Shown: one piece after another, positions 8,930 through 15,509 of the stretch
Layout of the letters: every line of letters starts with the position of its first letter
How positions within the stretch are numbered: the first letter of the stretch is position 1
From: JAYENY01 sp964563465
GTDB taxonomy: Bacteria > Patescibacteriota > Minisyncoccia > Minisyncoccales > PEYH01
Assembly: GCA_964563465.1 (NCBI GenBank)
Contig: CAZLVZ010000012.1
Location: 1-17,342 of the forward strand
DNA length: 17,342 nt
Reading direction: 5' to 3'
Made by a program: the position numbers and the translations under genes
The notes under the pieces: model-generated
The model's input: the letters and a program-made list of their open reading frames with translations, nothing else
Told to the model about the DNA's origin: nothing
Database searches by the model: none

Positions 8930-9940
8930 TTATCGCAAATATTTTGCTCTAGCGATATTGTGTTCGTGGAGTGTTTTGCTGAAGATTGTCTCTCCTTCAG
9001 GAGTACTCAAATAATACCAAAATTTGGTCACTTCTGGCCCAATCGCCGCTTCAATGCTTTCCATTCCAGGATTACAAATAGGGCCTTTTGGTAAACCAAG
9101 ATGTTGATAAGTGTTGTATGGTGAGTCAATTTTAGTGTCTTCAATAGAATAACGCCATTTATCTTTTCCTAAGGCGTAGGCAATTGTGGCACACGACTGT
9201 AAGGGGTATTTATTCGCTATCCGTTTCCAAAAAATTCCTGAAACGATTTTCTTATCCTCTTCGCCCCTCACTTCTTTTTCTAACAAAGAAGCCATCGTAA
9301 TAATTCCAAATATAGTTTTGTTTTGTCCTTCAATTTCTTCTCTTAAATCAGGGGTTAATTTTTTATCAAAATTATTTAACATCATATTAATAATATATTT
9401 CGCGCTGTCCACTCTTGCAATAGAGTAAGTATCTGGAAAAAGATATCCTTCAAGACCAGATTCAATCGGTTTATCGTTTAAAAATAAAAAATTCTCTATA
9501 AACATTTCTGGAGTGTTTGTGATGTCTAAAAAATTCTCTTTTTGAACTATCCCCTTCTCTTCAAGATATTGAGAAATATTTTTTAAATTCCACCCCTCAA
9601 TAATGGTAATTTTATTATTTGTTGTTTCTCCTTCTACAATTTTTTGGGCAATCTCGCTTATGCTCATTAACGGAGACAAGCCATAATCCCCAGCTTGCAA
9701 CAAGCTCTGTTCATTTTTTATAAAAATATAAGAATTGAATAAAAGCTTACTACTTATCAATTCCTTTTGTTTTAGATTGGAAGCAATAATAGTTAAACCA
9801 TTTCCTTGTTCAACTCTAAAAATTATTGTTTCTTCATTTATGCTTGAAAAATGAGATGTAAAAAGCTGGCTATAGATTAACCACCATAGAAAAATAAATA
9901 TGATTAAAATAATAAAAAATTTTGGATTTTTTTTAAACAT
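8930..9940 (-). CDS. mltG: Endolytic murein transglycosylase MltG (YceG-like)
   Basis: MltG cleaves nascent glycan strands inside the chain and so sets strand length, working next to the penicillin-binding synthases. The 336-residue protein has an N-terminal membrane segment (about 8-24), a LysM-like region (about 38-105) and the YceG catalytic domain. Family hallmarks are LEGYLFPDTY at 163-172, ASLLEKEV at 217-224, where E221 matches the catalytic Glu of E. coli MltG, and SPYNTYQHLGLPKGPICNPG at 273-292. Length is normal for the family. The gene lies 27 bases after the ABC permease and 44 bases before the macroglobulin, all on one strand, so it may be the fourth gene of the exporter operon. 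No Shine-Dalgarno is seen; the ATG follows an AT-only leader. The assignment is secure. Confidence 0.95.
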   Translation of the reverse strand: MFKKNPKFFIILIIFIFLWWLIYSQLFTSHFSSINEETIIFRVEQGNGLTIIASNLKQKELISSKLLFNSYIFIKNEQSLLQAGDYGLSPLMSISEIAQKIVEGETTNNKITIIEGWNLKNISQYLEEKGIVQKENFLDITNTPEMFIENFLFLNDKPIESGLEGYLFPDTYSIARVDSAKYIINMMLNNFDKKLTPDLREEIEGQNKTIFGIITMASLLEKEVRGEEDKKIVSGIFWKRIANKYPLQSCATIAYALGKDKWRYSIEDTKIDSPYNTYQHLGLPKGPICNPGMESIEAAIGPEVTKFWYYLSTPEGETIFSKTLHEHNIARAKYLR

Positions 9941-9967
9941 TAATTAAAAAACAAATTTAATATATGT

Positions 9968-11194
9968 TTACTCGTAACTTCTTAATGCTTCTGTTGGACT
10001 TAATTTAGATGCTTTCCGAGCAGGAAAATATCCAGATAAACAACCAATTAACACTGAAAAAAATAAACTAAAAATAATTAAACCAATAGGCATATATGCT
10101 TCTAAATAAAACATTGGATGAACCTGTCCATAAAGCTCTATTGCTTTAGCAATAACAAGCCCAAGAACAACTCCTCCCATTCCACCAATCAAACCAATAA
10201 TTCCTGCTTCTATCAGAAAAATACTTATAACGGCGCTATTTTTAGCTCCAATAGCCTTTAATAAACCAATTTCCCTAGTCCTTTCTCTAACAGCCGTAAA
10301 CATGCTGTTCATGATTCCCAATCCCCCAACTAAAATAGCAATTGCAGCAAAAGCTATAACTGATGCTTGAATTATTCCCATTATTCCGCCTACTATGTTG
10401 CCCATTTTGTCAGAAGTAAGCACCGAGAAACTAGACACATCTTCTCCTCTTTTTCTCTTTCGCACTTCGTCTAATGCTCCCTCTATCTCTTTGGCTACTT
10501 TGTCAACATTGGCTCCATCTCCAATCTTTACCATTGCTGCTTGAGCGCCACCCTCTCTGTCGCCAGTCACTTGTTGAAAAATAGATAAATCTAAATAAAC
10601 AGCCGTATCGTCTGACTTGCTACCTAAAGAATCTAAAATACCGACAATCTTAAATCTTTTACCGTTAATTATTGCCTCGTCTCCTGTCTTAATTTCCTTA
10701 CCAAAAAAATCTTCTTTTGCAACTAAACTGCCGATAATCAATTCTCTTTTGCCGGGTTTAGGCCATTCTCCTTGACTTAAGCTCCAACCCTGAAAGATAG
10801 TTAGAATCTCTATGCCTTCGCCCCACGGAACACCAGTTAAAAATACTATCTTCTGTTCATTTTTATAACGCATTATTTTACTACTATATGACATCGGCAA
10901 AACAATATCTACCCCTTTTACTTTCTTTATCACACTAAGGTCTTCTTTGCTTAACTTCTCCCCTCCAACTAGCGACATTGGACTGTCCATTGAGCCGGGC
11001 AAAACAAAGATTACATCCCCACCCAACGATTTAAGTTGTTTCATAATTGTATCTCTGATTCCACCACTTAACGAGATCAGGGTAACCACTAAAAAAACAC
11101 CAACGACAATTCCTAAAATCGTAAGCCAATTACGCAACCGTCTTGTCTTTAAATTCTTAAAGGCTAATTTGAAATATTCTATCATCATGGTCAT
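9968..11194 (-). CDS. ABC transporter permease, MacB/FtsX type
   Basis: This is the membrane subunit of a type VII (mechanotransmission) ABC exporter. The 408-residue protein has the MacB layout: an N-terminal helix just after RLRNWLTILGIVVGV (about 24-45), a large extracytoplasmic MacB_PCD-like domain (about 50-265), then three helices near 275-300, 325-352 and 370-395, with the typical TREIGLLKAIGA stretch between helices two and three and FPARKASKLSPTEALR at the end. Its ATG shares four bases (ATGA) with the TGA stop of the ATPase gene, so translation is probably coupled. Unlike E. coli MacB, ATPase and permease are separate proteins, as in Bacillus YknYZ or LolD with LolC/E. Substrates of this class include peptides, lipoproteins and antibiotics; nothing here identifies the cargo. 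Confidence 0.93.
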   Translation of the reverse strand: MTMMIEYFKLAFKNLKTRRLRNWLTILGIVVGVFLVVTLISLSGGIRDTIMKQLKSLGGDVIFVLPGSMDSPMSLVGGEKLSKEDLSVIKKVKGVDIVLPMSYSSKIMRYKNEQKIVFLTGVPWGEGIEILTIFQGWSLSQGEWPKPGKRELIIGSLVAKEDFFGKEIKTGDEAIINGKRFKIVGILDSLGSKSDDTAVYLDLSIFQQVTGDREGGAQAAMVKIGDGANVDKVAKEIEGALDEVRKRKRGEDVSSFSVLTSDKMGNIVGGIMGIIQASVIAFAAIAILVGGLGIMNSMFTAVRERTREIGLLKAIGAKNSAVISIFLIEAGIIGLIGGMGGVVLGLVIAKAIELYGQVHPMFYLEAYMPIGLIIFSLFFSVLIGCLSGYFPARKASKLSPTEALRSYE

Positions 11195-11895
11195 AAAATT
11201 TTCTCTGTCTGAATATGATTTGGAACAATGCGCCCATCTTTAATATGAAAAATCTTTTCACTGTATTCAGCTATCATTAAATCGTGAGTTACAACTACTA
11301 AAGTTCCTTGTTCTTTTTTGTGAAATTCAGTAAGTATTTCCATAACATTTTTGCCAGAATTGGAATCAAGGTTTCCGGTTGGCTCATCAGCAATAACTAA
11401 CTTCGGTTTATTAGCAAAAGCTCTTGCAATGGCTACTCTCTGTCGTTCTCCGCCCGATAACTCGGAAGGTAAATGATTCATTCTGTTCTCTAAACCAATT
11501 TGACGCAAAAGATGTTCAGCTCGTTCTATTCTTTTTTCTTCGCTAATTCCTTGAAAAATCATAGGAATCATTACATTTTCTAAAGCTGAAAGGTTTTGAA
11601 GTAAATTAAATTGCTGAAAGATAAAGCCAATTTTTTTGCCTCTTATTTGCGCTAATTTATTCTCTGACAACAAAGAAGTATCTTTGTTGTCTAAAAAAAC
11701 TTTTCCTTTTGAAGGAGAATCTAAGCAACCAATTATGTTAAGCAGGGTTGATTTTCCAGAACCGCTAGTACCCATAATGGTCACAAAAGAGCCTGGAAAA
11801 ATTTCCAGGTCTATTCCTCTCAAAGCCGGAACATCTATGTTGCCCAGCTGATAAACTTTTTGAACATTTTCTAAGCGAATAACAGCTTCTTCCAT
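11191..11895 (-). CDS. ABC transporter ATP-binding protein, MacB/LolD type
   Basis: The 234-residue nucleotide-binding subunit powers the neighbouring permease. All motifs are intact: Walker A GTSGSGKST (42-50), Q-loop Q94 in FIFQQFNLL, signature LSGGERQ (146-152), Walker B VIADE (167-171) followed by PTGNLDS, and the switch histidine H204 in VVVTHD. The sequence between Walker A and signature (NLLQNLSALENVMIPM) is typical of the LolD/MacB/FtsE group. It starts 2 bases after the adaptor stop codon and ends in an ATGA overlap with the permease start, so the three subunits form one operon. The stop is TGA, which shows TGA is read as stop here. Translation starts at AATTATG without a Shine-Dalgarno. 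Confidence 0.95.
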   Translation of the reverse strand: MEEAVIRLENVQKVYQLGNIDVPALRGIDLEIFPGSFVTIMGTSGSGKSTLLNIIGCLDSPSKGKVFLDNKDTSLLSENKLAQIRGKKIGFIFQQFNLLQNLSALENVMIPMIFQGISEEKRIERAEHLLRQIGLENRMNHLPSELSGGERQRVAIARAFANKPKLVIADEPTGNLDSNSGKNVMEILTEFHKKEQGTLVVVTHDLMIAEYSEKIFHIKDGRIVPNHIQTEKIL

Positions 11896-11897
11896 AA

Positions 11898-13514
11898 TTA
11901 ATTTTCAATAATTATATCTTCTCCCTCTTCTATACCGGTAATGATTTCAATCATATCATCGCTTCCTTCCATTCCAGTTTCTACACTCCTTTCTTCAATC
12001 TGATTATTTTTAAAAACTTGCACAAACATTTGATCCTCCTTGTATTCTATGGCTTCTTCTGGAATACTTAATACTCCGTCTTTGAAAGCATTAATAATAC
12101 TAACATCAGCAGTCATTCCCGGTTTTATTCCTTCTATCGTTCTTCCAAAGTTAATATTAACTTCATAATAGACAACACCATCTATTAACTTCTCGGCGGG
12201 TTCAATAAATATTACTTTGCCATCAAAAATTTCTTCTGAAAATGCAACTAAAGAAATTTTTGCCGGATTGCCTATATGAATTTTTATTATATCCTCTTCG
12301 TATATATCAACTTTAATTTGAAATGGCTCAGCTGGTAAGACAGACATTATCGGACTAATCGCAGGAATCATCTCCCCAACAGATCCATTTATTGTCGTAA
12401 CGGTTCCTTCTACTGGACTTCTTAAAAAAGTATCTCTAATTTGACTTTCTAAAATATCAACCCTTGCTTGCGCGCTTTTTCTCTTTGCTTGATATAGGCT
12501 AAGATCTTCTTTTCTAGGTTCAGCAACCAACAAAGCTAAATTATCCTCTGCCACTTTCAAGGAGTCTTCGGCTACAGATACAGCGCTCTCGGCAACATCA
12601 ATATTAGTTTTATTGGTAATTTTGATTGAAATGGTATCTTGCTGTTGGGTCACAATGTTAGTGTAAACAGTGTTAATGTTTGTTCTGTGAGTATCTAAAG
12701 ATGTTTTGTCGCTTGAAGAAACAATATTGCGATAAACAGGCCCCTCAATAATGCCTCTTATCGTACTCAAAGAACTTCTGCTATCCGCAAAATTTTTCTC
12801 AAAATCAACTAAAGCGAAATCAATATTTTGTTTAGTAAAATCACTTTCTACTTTCTTAAGATAAAAATCCATTTCATCTAAAGAATTCTCTATTTTAACT
12901 TTGTTCTCTTTAACGATCAAAGAATCTTGGTCGTTGCTAGTAAAATGACTATTCTGAATTGATTTAACTAAAGTAAAAGCGTTATAAAGTTTTAAATAGG
13001 AATCGTTTAAGACATTAAAAGCGTCTTCGTATATGTCTTCTATATCTTGATCTGCGCTTATTTGTGCATTTTCTATGTCTTTTTTTTCATTAGCTAAAGT
13101 TGTTTCAGCATTATCTACACTATTTTGATTTACTTGAATTTCTTCTTTAGTAACTCCAGCTAAAAGTTTATCTAACTCTGCCTGAACTAATTGCAATTCT
13201 GCCTTAGCTTGCTCAAGTTGAATATATAGTTGATTGTTATCCAATTTTGCTAATACGGCTCCCTTGTTAATTATGTCTCCTATTTCAACAAAAATCTCTT
13301 TAATCTCTCCAGCGGATTTAAAGCTTAAGTTAATCTTATCTCCTTTTTTGATTACTCCTGTTTCAGAAATTTCTTGTGAGAGAGCACTTTTAGCGACAGT
13401 GTAAAGGGTATAATCATTGTTCTTTTTTGAAGACAATGTAATAACTAAAACAATTACTATAAGAGCAATAAGAATTAAAGAAATAATAATTTTTGGCTTT
13501 AGTTTTATTTTCAT
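11898..13514 (-). CDS. Efflux adaptor (HlyD/MacA-like membrane fusion protein) with enlarged coiled coil
   Basis: The first gene of the exporter operon encodes the extracytoplasmic adaptor that joins MacB-like transporters. The 538-residue protein has an N-terminal anchor (about 9-27), the first lipoyl half-motif at about 60-92 (FKSAGEIKEIFVEIGD), a long helical region from 95 to 360, the second lipoyl half at 364-395 (LRSPVEGTVTTINGSVGE), then beta-barrel and membrane-proximal domains. E. coli MacA has about 370 residues; the surplus is nearly all in the helical part. Two similar segments, LLAGVTKEEIQVNQ (118-130) and LLVAEPRKEDLSLYQ (328-342), flank the extra helices (about 155-300). No TolC-like gene is nearby, and a monoderm cell would not need one, so the long hairpin probably contacts something else or spans the wall. 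A strong promoter lies just upstream. Confidence 0.88.
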   Translation of the reverse strand: MKIKLKPKIIISLILIALIVIVLVITLSSKKNNDYTLYTVAKSALSQEISETGVIKKGDKINLSFKSAGEIKEIFVEIGDIINKGAVLAKLDNNQLYIQLEQAKAELQLVQAELDKLLAGVTKEEIQVNQNSVDNAETTLANEKKDIENAQISADQDIEDIYEDAFNVLNDSYLKLYNAFTLVKSIQNSHFTSNDQDSLIVKENKVKIENSLDEMDFYLKKVESDFTKQNIDFALVDFEKNFADSRSSLSTIRGIIEGPVYRNIVSSSDKTSLDTHRTNINTVYTNIVTQQQDTISIKITNKTNIDVAESAVSVAEDSLKVAEDNLALLVAEPRKEDLSLYQAKRKSAQARVDILESQIRDTFLRSPVEGTVTTINGSVGEMIPAISPIMSVLPAEPFQIKVDIYEEDIIKIHIGNPAKISLVAFSEEIFDGKVIFIEPAEKLIDGVVYYEVNINFGRTIEGIKPGMTADVSIINAFKDGVLSIPEEAIEYKEDQMFVQVFKNNQIEERSVETGMEGSDDMIEIITGIEEGEDIIIEN

Positions 13515-13532
13515 ATAATTTATTTTGACTCA

Positions 13533-13546
13533 ATGCTTTATGCTTT
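13533..13546. repeat. Tandem 7-base repeat at the exporter transcription start
   Basis: Two exact adjacent copies of ATGCTTT (plus strand) lie at 13533-13539 and 13540-13546, directly next to the -10 box of the exporter promoter and across its expected start site. This is a possible binding site for a regulator, but two short AT-rich copies can also arise by chance. Confidence 0.3.
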
Positions 13547-13575
13547 AAGATACTAAGAATTCCCATAATTGTCAA
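13547..13575 (-). promoter_or_regulatory. Sigma-70-type promoter of the exporter operon
   Basis: On the minus strand a perfect -35 TTGACA (13575-13570), a 17-base spacer and a -10 TATCTT (13552-13547, four of six) precede the adaptor gene. The start would be near 13540, giving a leader of about 26 bases to the ATG at 13514. It lies downstream of the tRNA-Trp hairpin, so the exporter probably has its own transcript. Confidence 0.65.
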
Positions 13576-13600
13576 GTTTATACAAGGCCTATCCATCAAC

Positions 13601-13624
13601 AAAATACCCGCTTTCAACGAGTAT
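13601..13624 (-). terminator. Weak Rho-independent terminator after tRNA-Trp
   Basis: On the minus strand ATACTCG (13624-13618) pairs with CGGGTAT (13610-13604) around a seven-base loop, with one G-U pair. A short T-run (TTTTG) follows. It lies 10 bases beyond the 3' end of tRNA-Trp and before the exporter promoter, where a terminator is expected, but the T-run is short. Confidence 0.45.
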
Positions 13625-13634
13625 AAACCATATG

Positions 13635-13708
13635 CAGGGGCGGCAGGAGTCGAACCTGCAACATGTGGTTTTGGAGACCACCGCTCTACCAATTGGAGCT
13701 ACGCCCCC
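13635..13708 (-). tRNA. tRNA-Trp (anticodon CCA)
   Basis: It folds as a complete cloverleaf: acceptor GGGGGCG/CGCCCCT (first pair G-U), D stem GCTC/GAGC, anticodon stem GTGGT/ACCAC with loop CTCCAAA (anticodon CCA), T stem GCAGG/CCTGC with loop TTCGACT, and discriminator G73 as usual for tRNA-Trp. It has 74 bases; the 3' CCA is not encoded, so it must be added enzymatically. Its first ten bases are also the end of the upstream protein gene. It is the last gene of the tRNA-rpmG unit. Confidence 0.97.
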
Positions 13709-14025
13709 ATGCGTAATTTTGAAGCAAACAACAAAAAATATTTATCAAGATTTTCAAAAGAACTCTTATATTCCTTTCCCCCATTAATGGCATCACAGAA
13801 AACTTCTTTTACTCTCCCTATTTCTTTTAATTGACCATAATTCCACCTTGCGTCTGAAAGAGTTAGCTCAAACAATTCAATAGCCCTTGCAAAAGCTTTT
13901 TTGAAATATTCTTCATTTTTTTGAAACCATTTTCCGGTTCTTCCAACCTCACTTCCAATGTTAGCCATTTGTTCAATTAGAGAAAATGTTTGCCATTTCT
14001 CAGAAAGTAATTCCTTATCTTGCAT
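13699..14025 (-). CDS. Unknown small helical protein whose stop codon lies in tRNA-Trp
   Basis: I do not recognise a named function. The 108 residues are almost all predicted helix, with no membrane segment, signal or metal motif. Likely helices are SEKWQTFSLIEQMANIGSEV, the stretch from about 33 to 57, and a C-terminal SFENLDKYFLLFASKL. The conserved-looking aromatic and charged residues suggest a real protein: similar short proteins of unknown role seem familiar from bacterial genomes, but this is memory, not a search. A small helical-bundle regulator or RNA-binding protein is possible. It starts 21 bases after rpmG. Its last codons, ATG GGG GCG TAG, run into tRNA-Trp: the G of the ATG is tRNA base 1. 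No Shine-Dalgarno is present. Confidence 0.7.
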   Translation of the reverse strand: MQDKELLSEKWQTFSLIEQMANIGSEVGRTGKWFQKNEEYFKKAFARAIELFELTLSDARWNYGQLKEIGRVKEVFCDAINGGKEYKSSFENLDKYFLLFASKLRMGA

Positions 14026-14046
14026 TTTAAATAATTAAATTATTAA

Positions 14047-14217
14047 CTATTTTTTCATCTCCTTGTGTATTGTGTGTTTCCTACATTTTTTGCAGAATTT
14101 TTTCAACTCTAATTTAACTCCTTCTATTGTTGCGTTGTGGGATTTGTGAGCTTGATAATTGATACTTTTACATTCTTCGCATCTCAATTTTACGAATGCT
14201 TTTCTTTTTTTTGCCAT
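14047..14217 (-). CDS. rpmG: Ribosomal protein bL33
   Basis: This 56-residue large-subunit protein binds near the ribosomal E site. It begins MAKKRKAFVKLRCEEC and ends with FCKKCRKHTIHKE, the standard bL33 pattern. Both zinc-binding cysteine pairs are present (C13/C16 and C42/C45), so it is the zinc-containing (C+) form. It lies 27 bases after the 3' end of tRNA-Thr and 21 bases before the unknown gene, most likely in one transcript with the tRNAs. The start is AATTATG without a Shine-Dalgarno. In many bacteria rpmG sits between tRNAs and tRNA-Trp-secE-nusG; here secE and nusG are absent. Confidence 0.96.
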   Translation of the reverse strand: MAKKRKAFVKLRCEECKSINYQAHKSHNATIEGVKLELKKFCKKCRKHTIHKEMKK

Positions 14218-14244
14218 AATTTTAACAATTTATTATTACTTCTA

Positions 14245-14318
14245 AGCCAAGGGCGAGAATCGAACTCGCGACCTCGTCATTACCAATGACGTGCTCTATC
14301 CGACTGAGCTACCTTGGC
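14245..14318 (-). tRNA. tRNA-Thr (anticodon GGU)
   Basis: The cloverleaf is perfect: acceptor GCCAAGG/CCTTGGC, D stem GCTC/GAGC, anticodon stem CGTCA/TGACG with loop TTGGTAA (anticodon GGT), T stem GCGAG/CTCGC with loop TTCGATT. The discriminator is T73, as in some Gram-positive tRNA-Thr genes and unlike A73 of E. coli. No CCA is encoded. It follows tRNA-Tyr by only 11 bases, so both are cut from one precursor. Confidence 0.97.
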
Positions 14319-14329
14319 ACTAAGCACTG

Positions 14330-14412
14330 TGGGTAGGGAGGGATTCGAACCCCCGTAGCCCGAAAGCATCAGATTTACAGTCTGACCTATTTAACCGCTC
14401 TAGCACCTACCC
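14330..14412 (-). tRNA. tRNA-Tyr (anticodon GUA)
   Basis: This is a class II tRNA of 83 bases: acceptor GGGTAGG/CCTACCC, short D stem CTA/TAG, anticodon stem TCAGA/TCTGA with loop CTGTAAA (anticodon GTA), a long variable arm (TGCTTTCGGGCTAC region), T loop TTCGAAT and discriminator A73. No CCA is encoded. It is the first gene of the tRNA-rpmG unit, with a promoter-like site just upstream. Confidence 0.97.
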
Positions 14413-14425
14413 TTATTAAAATCTA

Positions 14426-14454
14426 ATCCTAACAAATATTTTTTTATTTTTCAA
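14426..14454 (-). promoter_or_regulatory. Candidate promoter of the tRNA-Tyr/tRNA-Thr/rpmG unit
   Basis: On the minus strand TTGAAA (14454-14449), a 17-base A/T-rich spacer and TAGGAT (14431-14426, four of six) sit in front of tRNA-Tyr; the start would fall a few bases before the tRNA. The -35 box overlaps the last codons of trmD. No terminator is visible between trmD and the tRNAs, so readthrough from trmD could also supply them. Confidence 0.45.
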
Positions 14455-15127
14455 TGCTTTTGCCTTGTTTCTTTTGCCAATCCTTAATTTTTTTATGATG
14501 TCCAGAAATCAAAACCTTTGGCACTCTCCAGTTTCTCTTATTTTTTTCTGACTTAAAAATTTCTGGACGAGTGTATTGTGGATATTCTCTCAAACCATCA
14601 GAGAAACTTTCTTCCTTAAGTGAATCTTTATTAATCACGCTGGGAATTAGTCGCGCAACAGCATCCAGAATAACCATAGTTGGAATTTCACCGCCTGTTA
14701 AAACATAATCCCCTATTGAAATTTCCTCGTCTGCAATATATTTCGCCACTCTTTCGTCAACTCCTTCGTAACGGCCACAAATAAAAATTATTTGTTTTAG
14801 TTTCTTTAATTTACCAGCCATTTTCTGGTCAAACTTTTTACCTTTGGCAGACAATAAAATAATTTTCCTTTGTTTTTTTGTGATTCTTCTGTTTTTTCCA
14901 ATAATGCTTTTTATCGCCCTATATATAATATCAACTTTTAAAATCATACCCGGTCCCCCACCATAAGGTCTATCGTCAACTGTTTTGTGGGTATCTTTTG
15001 CAAAATCTCTTAAATTATGAATTTTAATTTTAATTAATTTCTTTTTTTGAGCGCGCTTAATTATACTCTCGTTAAAATAAGAATTAAAAATTTCAGGAAA
15101 TATTGTAATAATATCAAATTGAATCAT
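14444..15127 (-). CDS. trmD: tRNA (guanine-N1-)-methyltransferase TrmD
   Basis: TrmD methylates G37 next to the anticodon in tRNAs reading CNN codons, using S-adenosylmethionine, and prevents frameshifting. I take the ATG at 15127 (227 residues, MIQFDIITIFPEIF, the usual family start) rather than the in-frame TTG at 15136, which lies in the T-run of the preceding hairpin. Hallmarks of the trefoil-knot SPOUT domain are present: GRYEGVDERV (118-127) and SIGDYVLTGGE (137-147). SFSDGLREYPQYTRP follows (174-188), where D177 probably matches the catalytic Asp. Length is slightly short but complete. It follows khpA, as in many rpsP-khpA-rimM-trmD-rplS operons, but rimM and rplS are both missing from this spot. 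The intervening hairpin suggests separate control. Confidence 0.96.
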   Translation of the reverse strand: MIQFDIITIFPEIFNSYFNESIIKRAQKKKLIKIKIHNLRDFAKDTHKTVDDRPYGGGPGMILKVDIIYRAIKSIIGKNRRITKKQRKIILLSAKGKKFDQKMAGKLKKLKQIIFICGRYEGVDERVAKYIADEEISIGDYVLTGGEIPTMVILDAVARLIPSVINKDSLKEESFSDGLREYPQYTRPEIFKSEKNKRNWRVPKVLISGHHKKIKDWQKKQGKSIEK

Positions 15128-15134
15128 GGTTATC

Positions 15135-15163
15135 AAAAAACCGTACTATTAATGATAGCACGG
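15135..15163 (-). terminator. Strong terminator-like hairpin between khpA and trmD
   Basis: On the minus strand CCGTGCTAT pairs with ATAGTACGG (nine continuous pairs, one G-U) around the loop CATTA, followed by TTTTTT; an A-rich stretch precedes it. On the plus strand the same site has an A-C mismatch but also a T-rich tail, so it might work both ways. It lies 29 bases after the khpA stop, and its T-run ends only 7 bases before the trmD ATG. Confidence 0.8.
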
Positions 15164-15190
15164 CTTTTTGTTTTTTTAAAATTAGAAGCA

Positions 15191-15196
15191 ATTATA
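15191..15196 (-). promoter_or_regulatory. Possible -10 box for trmD at the end of khpA
   Basis: A perfect TATAAT (minus strand) overlaps the khpA stop codon. The best -35 at 17 bases is poor (GTCAAA). If used, it would make a trmD leader of about 58 bases that contains the terminator-like hairpin. Confidence 0.25.
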
Positions 15197-15509
15197 GCTT
15201 CAAATCGTCAAGCTTTGACTCTGTTTCTCTTGGTTGAGGCGCTGGACGAGTACTTCCCTCTGGCTCCTCAATCTTCAAATTGACGCGTGCGTGATTCTTT
15301 AAGCCAATAATTCGAAGAAGTGTTCGTATGGCTTTTACCGTAGAACCTTCTCTGCCAATAATTTGACCCATATCTTCTTTATGAAGGTTCAAATTAAGCA
15401 AAACGCCCATCTCGTCAACTTTTCTTTCAATCCTGACATCATCAGGATGATCTACTAAAGTTTTAACGACGAACTCAAGAAAATCTTTATCTGGCATCTT
15501 GTCTGTCAT
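15192..15509 (-). CDS. khpA: KH-domain RNA-binding protein KhpA
   Basis: KhpA is a small RNA-binding protein that in Gram-positive bacteria pairs with KhpB/EloR and affects cell division and elongation. The 105-residue protein carries one KH domain with the RNA-binding loop GQIIGREGSTVKAIRTLL (GxxG at G52-R-E-G55) and the family start FLEFVVKTLVDHPDDVRIE. The C-terminal tail (from about 83) is proline- and charge-rich and probably disordered. Its position between rpsP and trmD is the usual one for this family. It is 104 bases downstream of rpsP, with a hairpin in the gap, and a terminator follows it. The ATG at 15509 is preceded by no Shine-Dalgarno; an ATG four codons further in (15497) is an alternative start. 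Confidence 0.92.
   Translation of the reverse strand: MTDKMPDKDFLEFVVKTLVDHPDDVRIERKVDEMGVLLNLNLHKEDMGQIIGREGSTVKAIRTLLRIIGLKNHARVNLKIEEPEGSTRPAPQPRETESKLDDLKL

Noticed and set aside
13414..13692. Minus-strand open frame of 92 residues covering tRNA-Trp and the adaptor start
   Set aside because: Its first part is the translated tRNA gene and its end is the adaptor gene in another frame; a typical tRNA artefact.
13569..13787. Plus-strand open frame of 72 residues across tRNA-Trp
   Set aside because: It is antisense to the tRNA and to the end of the unknown gene, and crosses the exporter promoter.
15128..15136. TTG start giving TrmD three more residues
   Set aside because: The codon lies in the T-run of the hairpin and the family normally begins at the FDIITIFPE region, so the ATG at 15127 is preferred.
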